Positions 55,561 to 64,000 of a stretch of DNA of 64,000 nucleotides are shown here, piece by piece. Each line of letters starts with the position of its first letter. Positions within the stretch are counted from its first letter, which is position 1. Position numbers and translations under genes: made by a program. The notes under the pieces are model-generated. The model did not search any database and was not told the DNA's origin. It saw nothing but the letters and a program-made list of their open reading frames with translations. Source of the stretch: Pogostemon cablin (Eukaryota > Streptophyta > Magnoliopsida > Lamiales > Lamiaceae). The DNA lies in assembly GCA_023678885.1 (NCBI GenBank), contig CM043009.1:13819117-13883116 (forward strand), read 5' to 3'.

Positions 55561-56480
55561 TCACTCAAAAAACACACACTTTTTTACCTGGACTTTTTCA
55601 ACAAAATAAATAATAATGTAGCTTGCACATGTAATGTTTGATTCTGGTTTAATCTTCTGGTTTAGATTGGATAAATCTCCTTATATCTCCTCTATATACA
55701 CATACATACCCTATTAACATACATACCATATTAACATTTATCCACACCTACCATACATTATCTCTTCTCAATTAATACTTTTTCTTTCTTTCTCTCTTTT
55801 CTTCTCTTCCCTCAACTCAATTAATAACATTAAGTTTAAACATACCCTACTTAAACCCCAAACAAATATAATAAACATAAATTTAAACTTAATTGAAAAA
55901 CACTATTTATTGATTTATTAAATCAATTTAAACTTAAATCAAACATCCTCTTAGAGTTGTCACATGGGATTGGTGAGTTAGATTGACCCATAAAAATTTC
56001 CAGCATTTTCTGACAATTTATTTGGATTTTCGTATAAAATGATTAAAATTAGAGAAAAATAAGTAAAATTAATAAAATTTAACCAAAATTTATAAGAGAA
56101 ATAATGAAATAAGTGGATGTGGTATCACCCTAAGTTACGGGATCTTTGTGATTTCTTCTTAATAATAATGTCATTATTATTATTATTAATAAGTTTAAGT
56201 CACCATCTCTTTTTCAAGCCTGCCAATGAATGACTTCCATTGAAATTAAATGAACATTATACTATTTCAATAAACTAACCACCAAATCAGTAAATTCAAA
56301 TATGGTCATAATTAACTACCGAGTCAATGAAAAATGCAACTCAACCAATCAAATAGAATCCAAACGACCAGATTTCTTATTGTCATAAATTTTAATTAAA
56401 TTAATCTAAAAAACTAAATCAATTAATTAGCGTGGATGACCAAGCAATATATTTCTTAATCAACAAATTTATTGTGAAAT

Positions 56481-56990
56481 ATAGGTTATGTTATGAGACG
56501 TGTTATTAAAGTATGCGTGTTATATAAGTAAAGTGTTTTCGAAAGTATGATAATTGATAGGAAAAATATAAAAATCTGTCCTTTAAATATGATAGATTCC
56601 TATTTTTAGTCAATTTTTATTTGCAATTCTTAATTTTAGTCAATTTTGTCCTATTTTGATATTTTTTGTTCAAATTTAGTCATTTTATCAAATTTAATAA
56701 TTTATTTGTCCAAATTTTAGATCAAAATTGGACAACTTCTGACATAATGGGCTAAATTTGAACAAAAATGATCAAAATTGAGAATTGCAAATAAAGGATT
56801 GAAATTGAAATCAATCATACTTAAAAGATGAATTTTGATATTTTCCCATGAATGATATATCAAAATAAAAATAAAGTATTATAATATAATTTATTACAAA
56901 TATGTTTTAAGTATCAATAAACATATTTTATTTTATATAATTAACATAAGAATGAATCCACCCATTTTACATCCTATCTCACAATGGCCA
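56481..56990. mobile_element. Foldback MITE inside an eroded older MITE
   Basis: 56560-56847 is a foldback. Its left arm (ggaaaaatataaaaatctgtc, continuing through tatttgcaattcttaatttt) is complementary to its right arm for about 100 bases. It sits in sequence (tatgagacgtgtt ... aaagtatg) that resembles the MITE at 34568, so one MITE appears to have inserted into another. Confidence 0.55.
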
Positions 56991-57345
56991 CTTCTAAATC
57001 AAACTAGCTAATTAGGGTTTTACTTTTAAATTGTTGACTCTCTCTCTCTCTCTTCAATATTCTTACACCCAACATAGAGATGAGTGAGATTGATTAGATT
57101 TGAGTTGAAGTAAATGAGCAAGTTGATTAATTATGTCAAGTTTATATTCATTGGATACACACACAAAACAATATGACATGTACTCCACGATAGATTCATC
57201 TTTCAATATCATGGACTTGAATGAAAATGGACAAAATATTGGTGGGTTCTTGTTTCCACATTTGTCCCCACTACACAATTTTGTAAACTTGTCCCTACAC
57301 TATATTAAATACTAAAACTAGCCCCCACAATATTAAATTAAACAC

Positions 57346-57613
57346 TGCTCGCTCCGTCTCATAGAAATTGACATACTTTTCTTTTTGATTTGTCCCACTA
57401 AAGTTGACAAATTTTCTTTTTAATACATGGGACCCACACAAAAACAATTAATCTATTCTCATGGGCTCTACATATCACCTCTAATACAACTACCCACTAC
57501 ACATTAAATATTATTTCTCTCACTTAATTTTACTTCACTTTACATTAAATTATTATACTTCTTAATCTCTATGCCAAAAAAATTATACCAACTTCTCCGA
57601 GACGGAGGGAGTA
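57346..57613. mobile_element. Stowaway-like MITE
   Basis: The left end gctcgctccgtctcatag and right end gagacggagggagtat form the CTCCGTCTC-type inverted termini. Internal agttgaca / tgacaaattt motifs. No coding capacity. Confidence 0.7.
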
Positions 57614-59934
57614 TATTATAATTATTGTTTCGGCGTTAATGGGTGGTCTACATTTCATTAATTGTATGAATAATACCCATCCTCTCCTTCTAGGTGTGAT
57701 ATCAACCCTAAATCTTGAGAGTTGGTCTCACATGACATATATAATCAAATAACGCTAATAAATGTAGGTATGACTTCCTGTATTTCCGTTTATTCTTTTA
57801 TATATGATGGAGCATTATCTTTGCAAAGAGTGCTTTATGATTTAAGAGGAAAATGGATGTTCTAATTATTTTAAGACATTTTTGAATAAAATTAAAAAGT
57901 TATGAGACGGTTTATGTTTTTAATTAACTCTATCTTTGCATATTATAGAGTACTGCCTGCATCAAAACAATGAGTAATATTACTCTTATACGGCCTCATA
58001 TTAATGTATATATATAGGCAAAAACTTGTGTTTGCCGGGCGCACTGAAGCACTTTTCGTGTGCCTTTAGAATTTTGTGTTAAATTGTATACCCTTTAATA
58101 TAAAGATGCATATCCTTTTATTTTCTGAAGAAAAATAAAAAAATATTAATGAAAAGTACAGTATATACCTTTAGAACAAAATGGTGTACCCTTATTAATT
58201 AAAATGTATACCCTTTAGAACAAAATAATGTACCCTTATCCATAATATTAAATTCTAAAAGTGCATGGTGTGCACTCGGGCGCACGCAAGCCTCACTCAT
58301 ACATATATTTATTTTTTGTACTTATATTAAAAAATATGATATTCTTATGGATAGGGTAGGGGTTAATTAGTTTTACTTTTACCTTTTTCTCTTAACTTTA
58401 ATTTGAATTGATGACAAATTGTATAACATTGTAGAACTTCTAAGAATAATACCTTCTTCGAAAACAACATTAATACTAGGCATTTCAAAGGGTAATACTT
58501 TTCGAAAGAGACATCCATACACCGAATTGCATGAAAGTGTTTCTCATCAAATAAAGGAAACGTATATGTTATATGACTTGTTGGTAATTTGTTTAGTAGA
58601 TATTTACTAATTATTATTTATGTAGTTTAGATTCCAATTGTATTGTCTCTCAAAAACGAGTATATAATTATAGATTAATTACATCCTTTAATTATCTCAA
58701 GTTTCAGACATATATATAGCACTAATCCATTGACAGTTTGACACAAATAGTTCATGGAAATTTGTTCTAATATGGATAATTTCGCAAGATAATTGTGATT
58801 ACTCAAATTATTTCATGATTGGTTTGATAATTTAGACATGAAACTACGAAAGATATTACTCGAATCATGTGACTCATTTGATTAATCTTTAAAAGAAAAA
58901 AAATTGAGGTTGATTTTTAGTTGACCTGGGCTCACACATAACCTAGGTAACAGCAGGTAGTAAGTTTTATAAGGCTCACGTGTACCTTCTCATATGCACC
59001 ATTTATTTCTACTGTATGAACATTCTCCTATGCACCATTCACTTCTATGCAACTTTACTTTTCAAAACCGTGGAAATTTTTTTCTTTGTATACCCTAATA
59101 CTTTCTCTCCACATTAATTATTATCAGTTCTTTCTATATAATAAACCTACAATGCTATTAATAAAATATTTACTTATATCTTGAAAATTTATTAAATTTG
59201 AAAATAATTTTTTAAATGTAAAGAATATTTCTGTTTATTATTAAGATTATATTTTTAAGTAAATCTTGCGAACAATTTTTACTTACATATAATAAAAAAT
59301 TATTATTTATTAAATACCAATATTGAGGTATTAAAATATAAAAAAATAAATATTAAATATTTTGTTCATTCTTTAACTATCATATGAATTTTTTATAAAG
59401 ATTTAAAATAATTTAACTAATAACATATGAAATTATAAAAGGCTAAAATTTATTGTGCTCCTAAATTCTATGTTTTTTTTAAAGTTTCTCTTATATCATT
59501 TAATATTAAATGTTATACCTTTTATATTTTTTGCACCTAAGACACATGAAACCAACTCATTATAAAATTAATAAATTAAATATAAAAAGAAAAAAATATT
59601 TATTTATAATAATAAATATAACAAATTAGCAAATTACTTAAAAGTTAAAAAAAATTAAAAGGAAAGTAATAATAATTGAATTATGCCATAATTATTTGGC
59701 ATTAGCATGTTAACTTATTCTAATTAAATTTTCTAAATGGATTCAGATATATCCGTTTCACTCCGTTATACAATTTTATCCAAACTTTTATCGTAATATT
59801 AGTAATCTATTAAAATAAAGTAGTGAAATAAATAATATTTAATATTTAAGGCAGTGTATTTACAAAATATATAATAAGGTATATTATTTAATTTTTACTC
59901 CAATATTATTTAAAATTACACAAACACTTATATA

Positions 59935-60255
59935 AATTGAGTTTACATGCGTTAATATGTAAACCCCGTTACTCTTTAGTATATAAAAAATTATTATTTA
60001 GACAATTAGACACATAAATTGTTATTCTTTTAGATTAAAAAATTACTTTTCAAATTTTCTTGTAAGTCTTGATTTATCGATTAATTTTTAGTATATGAAA
60101 AACTACTTTTAGAGGAATGAATTATTACTTTTATGTATACTTTTTTTAACAGAAGGTATAAAAAATTATTACTTTTCAAAGTAATTTTTTATATGTTAAA
60201 AAAAATTTAAAAAATATGGTTTACATGTAAACCAGATTTACATGAAACTCACTTT
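59935..60255. repeat. Dispersed AT-rich repeat family, copy 3
   Basis: The opening aattgagtttacatgcg is followed by atatgaaaaactactttta, gaggaatgaattattactt and a close of aaatatggtttacatg. It is the most diverged of the three copies. Confidence 0.5.
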
Positions 60256-60274
60256 TAAAATTGTATAAAATATT

Positions 60275-60277
<3 letters not shown>

Positions 60278-60321
<44 letters not shown>
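60278..60321. repeat. (TA)n microsatellite
   Basis: About 22 TA units. Confidence 0.95.
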
Positions 60322-60324
<3 letters not shown>

Positions 60325-61904
60325 TAATTATAAGTAATATTAATATTTATAGTTGATATTAGGTGCACCCCACGTGCATTATATATGTAAATTTTGTTAA
60401 TTATCCGATGCACTTGGATGCATCGTGCACCTACTTTCTTAAACATATAAACTTATGAATAAAAATATATACATTAACGAATAAAAATATATATACTTTT
60501 TTAGCAAAATTTCTGATATTTTTTTAATGAAAAAATGAATGTAAAAAACTATATAATTATTAAAAAAATCACTACTATTAAATAAAAAATTATAGGATAA
60601 ACTCCCGTACCATACAGGACTTATACAGTTTAATTAATGAATAGTGTGTTAATGCTTTAATAAAATAATTTAAAATAAATATATTTTATATAAAAAATAA
60701 TTATCATAGCCTTATTTACTAGGTAACATTCAAATTAATTTCAATATTTAATTTTTATTATTAAAATATTAATCAAAATGCACAATCATTGGAACACGTC
60801 ACACTGTATAAAAAAGAGAATTTATAAAATTGTTGAAGAAAAATAAGTGATGAAATTGTTGAGAAAAAATAATTAAATAAAAAATGAGGGACATAAAAAT
60901 GAATTCTAATAAATTATTCATATTATTCTTTCTAATGTATTAATGAAATAAATTTTTTATTTTAATTTTAAATACATTATATTATCAACATGGATATCAA
61001 ATTAAAGATTTTAAAAAGATGAATAATTTAATATATTTTTTATTAATAATATATTTATAATAAAAGAATTATAAGTATTTGAATATTTTTGTTGAAAAGT
61101 ACATTTAAACAAAAATTAAAATAAAAAGATAATTGATGATTGGTTGGAGAAGGAAGAGAACGACAATATTCTCTCAAATTCCAATGTATAACCTGCTAAA
61201 TAGGTAGACAAGAAATTATTTATAATTATTATGTAATCTAAGGGTTGAAATTGAAGAGATTTTGATCTAATGGTTGTAAATGATTTGGGTCACCTATGAA
61301 CCAAGGTCAGGCGAGTAAGTCCCAAAAATTGAATTAGGTTATAAATATGTAAGTTGTTATGTTTATAAATATGAACTCATTTTACAATTAACTTTTATAC
61401 AACTTACCAATTAATATTGTCTCAATTTATCAAACTTTATTCATAATTTTTCTTTTTAAAAGATGTTTGGTCAAATCTTATAATATGTGTTTGTATTTAA
61501 GATAAACTTGATATTCTACCTCGTTTGCAATTAATTAGTGTTTCTTTATACAACCAAGTTTATTAATATTGCTAGAATTGTTAAAATTATTTATTTAGAA
61601 TTGACGTAAGCACATATGGAGTATCTGCATTATGTTAATGGTGGTGTGCCCAAAACTATTTGGAAAGCCAAGAAAAAAATAAAATTGGGAATCAATTAAT
61701 TAATTTGGGCATTGATGAAGGTTAAATTAATTAATAAGATAATCTCCAATTATTGAGTCTTAAGGGCCCATCTTATTGGACTTTAGTGTTGGAGTTTTGT
61801 GTACAAGTTGCTAAACAATTTTAATTAAAGAAAAAGGAAAAATAAAACCCATTTAAATTACAAGAGTAATTAATTATACACGTGAATTCATGCGAAAAGG
61901 GCCC

Positions 61905-62100
61905 TTCATGTTGGCAGAGGATGGCCTGTACCATCTCATGTTTCACAGGAAGGGGATTTGATCCCATCTTCATGTTACCTGTAATCATCATCGTATCCCC
62001 AGGGCAGGGGCGGTGGGGCCCCTAATGATGGGGTACACCATTTGTAATCATCATCGTTCCCCTAATGGTGGGGTACACCATTTTGTAATCATCATCGTTT
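61905..62100 (+). mobile_element. SINE-like element with A and B boxes and a tail shared with 3065-3278
   Basis: tggcagaggatgg (61912-61924) fits a pol III A box. gatttgatccc (61954-61964) fits a B box about 40 bases on. The tail atccccagggcaggggcggtgg, continuing ctaatgatggggtacacc, is the counterpart of the minus-strand tail at 3065-3278, but the head differs. The tail's ccctaatgRtggggtacacc / tgtaatcatcatcgt unit is tandemly duplicated with a 40-bp period (62019 and 62059). Confidence 0.5.
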
Positions 62101-62396
62101 CTTTTGAGTTTTTTTAATATGTTAATTTATATTAGGGCTAATCATGATATGATGAATTGGCAAATATTTATATAGAGTTGCTAAGTTATAATTTTATTTT
62201 TTTAAAAATATTTTGAGTATGATAAATTATATACTCACCCAAATATAGAATGAAGATTCTCTATTCCAATCTCAAAAGAGGATCGTATCCCATGAAATTA
62301 CTTCCATGGCGTAATTTTTTTAAGGTAATATATAATTATATCCTTTAAATTAATATAAAAATCTAAGTTGATATTATTTGTTTGGATTCATTAATG
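62101..62396. other. AT-rich spacer
   Basis: Nothing recognised. Confidence 0.4.
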
Positions 62397-62835
62397 TGTT
62401 GGGAAAAAAGTATTCATTTTTAAAGGGAAAAGGACAAAATATTAATGAGAAAGGAAAAAAAATCAGACAACACAAGGAATTTACGTGGAAACTCTAAAAT
62501 CGGAGAAAAACCACGGACCTGAGAAAATACTTACTATATGAAACTTTTACAATTACACAGTAATTTCTCTCACCCGACCCCAATACTATCACTCTATCAC
62601 AAATCTTTAACTAATTTCCACATTTTTTTCTCAACTCTCAAATAGAAAATACAAGAAATGAATTTCAGAAGAATCGAATACAAAGATAAAGATAAAGAGT
62701 ATCGATTGGTGCGTCTAATATCAGAACCCAAGGCCTCCTTAAATAGCAATTAAGAATCCTCCCTTCTAATCTCTCATCCGATGTGGGATAAGAATAATTC
62801 AATAATTCTCAATTTTATATTTGACAAATCCAACA
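62397..62835 (-). repeat. 3' LTR of a Ty1/copia-type element
   Basis: Ends tgttggg ... ccaaca. On the minus strand the LTR starts TGTTGGATTTGTC directly after a polypurine tract (CCAAGGTGGAGAT). Length 439 bp, non-coding. It contains ccgatgtgggataaga, common in plant LTRs of this kind. The partner LTR would lie beyond 64000. Confidence 0.7.
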
Positions 62836-63988
62836 ATCTCCACCTTGGGAAAAATAAAATGAGACCCATTGTCTTTACCGATAATCAATTCTCAATCTCC
62901 CGAGAATCATCCTACTCCACCATATGAGTAGATCTACTTAGAATAATCCATTCTAAGTATTTTCTTGCGGCAACATATCGAAAAATGTCTGCTGAAATTT
63001 TATGGTGCAACTTCCAGCTCTTGGCCTCCCTGGAAGTCCATCAGACATCGATATACTTTTCCACCACACATATTCATGCCAAGTCAATGTGTGCAAACTT
63101 GTGGCCCAGCTAACATTACTACACCATTTTTTCATGACAACTGGGCATGTCATGAGGGTGTTCATTTTCTCCTCAGAGAAAATCCTCCACAACATTAGCT
63201 TCAGACTCGGAGTTATTTGCCGTAACAACTCCACCTCGACCAGCTCCACCTCCACGTGGATAATTTTGCTTTGTATGCCCAGGTTCTCCGCACTTCCAAC
63301 AAACCACATTCTTAGAGTCCTTCTTCCTTCCTCCATTGCCACTTGCCAACATTACTGAATTTTCTGAAGTGCGTCCTTCACTCATCAGCCTCTTTTCCTC
63401 AGAAAGAAGTTTACCTATGACTTCAGCAAAATTTAGAGTTTCCTTACCATACATCAGAATTGGCTTCATGTGCTCATAGAACGTGTCAGAGACAAGATAA
63501 GCCTCAATGCCTTATCATCATCTTCAATCTTCACTCCAATTGCCTCTAGTTCAGAGATGATACCATTAAGAGTACTTAGATGATTTGAGATTTGTGTACC
63601 TTCTTCCATTCGAAGCGTGTGAAATTGCTCTTTTAGATACAACCAATTGAGATACCCTTTGCCTGGTACAGTTCTTCAAGCTTTTTCCATAGCTCCTTGG
63701 CGTTTGAAATTCCATGCACATTAGCAAGGACGTTCTTAACCAAAGATAAGCGTATTGTGCTTGCAGCCCGCAAATCTAAATCCTCCCAATCTTCATCACT
63801 CTTTTCATCACTCTTTCCAGAGTCTGCCAGAACTTCCTGTGTCATCAGTTAAATCTGGCTTTCCTTTCAGAGCCCTGTGTAACCCAGATTGTATCAGCAC
63901 ATCTTTCACTTGTACTTGCTACAACCCAAAATTGATTCTACCATCAAATTTCTCGACATCAAACTTAATTGAAGACATATTTTGTTAA
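62836..63988 (-). pseudogene. Ty1/copia gag, broken, in a pol-less element
   Basis: On the minus strand from 63988: MSSIKFDVEKFDGRINFGL followed by a stop where Trp is usual, then DWEDLDLRAASTIRLSLVKN, LANVHGISNAKELWKKLEEL, PILMYGKETLNFAEVIGKLL, and the CCHC knuckle CWKCGEPGHTKQNYPRG, whose last Cys has become Tyr. This is the UBN2-type Gag of copia (TNT1-like) elements. Frames are broken at about 63632 and 63470. After ESEANVVEDFL the sequence passes within about 350 bases to the polypurine tract. Protease, integrase, RT and RNase H are therefore absent by deletion. A non-mobile derivative by itself. Confidence 0.8.
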
Positions 63989-64000
63989 CCTATCCCAGCC

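Larger units (their letters stand above)
53007..56480. other. TGH 3'UTR, then AT-rich gene-free spacer
   Basis: 53007 to about 53400 is probably the 3'UTR, with two ctctctcacacaca tracts (about 53250-53275 and 53294-53320). The rest is very AT-rich, with two copies of a dispersed repeat annotated separately and no gene or RNA recognised. Confidence 0.5.
57614..61890. other. Very AT-rich gene-free spacer
   Basis: No gene or RNA is recognised. It includes a segment with repeated aaaatgtataccctttaga-like motifs (about 58080-58250), a third copy of the dispersed repeat, and a (TA)n run. Confidence 0.5.

Noticed and set aside
58030..58300. Possible MITE with cgggcgcac-type ends and repeated tataccctttaga motifs
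   Set aside because: The ends pair only weakly and no target duplication was found.

Overview
The window looks like nuclear DNA of a flowering plant. It has intron-rich plant genes, AT-rich spacers full of MITEs, and plant-specific LTR retrotransposon lineages. A eudicot is likely and the Lamiales/asterids are a weak guess; the species cannot be read from the sequence. Only two ordinary host genes are visible: an ETR2/EIN4-type ethylene receptor (CDS 29687-32261, 2 coding exons) and a TOUGH (TGH) G-patch/SURP protein (CDS 44792-53006, 16 exons). Both are on the + strand and look intact. They are unrelated in function: hormone perception at the ER membrane, and pri-miRNA/RNA processing in the nucleus.

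Layout. 1-2390: decayed minus-strand Athila-like Ty3/gypsy remnant with a repeat-filled spacer in gag. 3065-3385: SINE-like element with a 107-bp tandem duplication. 4807-28064: an old minus-strand Ty3/gypsy Tat-lineage element. It has 5-bp target duplications (TTATG), degraded gag-pol and an antisense 'plant mobile domain' ORF. A younger relative of the same lineage (12266-23244, + strand) has inserted into its pol. The young copy has 907-bp LTRs that differ, by eye, at one base. It has exact GAGCA target duplications, an intact gag and an intact pol separated by one in-frame TGA. A 449-bp Mutator-like nonautonomous element sits in the old 5' LTR.

28065-32261: ethylene receptor gene with a probable 5'UTR intron. 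32262-44400: AT-rich spacer with Stowaway-like MITEs, a probable LTR fragment, and two hAT-like nonautonomous elements, the second holding a probable solo LTR. 44792-53006: TGH, with a Stowaway-like MITE in intron 6. 53007-62396: gene-poor, very AT-rich spacer with a dispersed repeat family, foldback MITEs and a second SINE-like element. 62397-64000: minus-strand Ty1/copia derivative with a 3' LTR and a broken gag but no visible pol.

The most informative region is the nested Tat pair. It gives a target site inside a related element, a gag/pol stop found in one copy only, an antisense ORF with its own apparent promoter and splice signal in the older copy only, and a tandem array of palindrome-bearing units in the younger copy.
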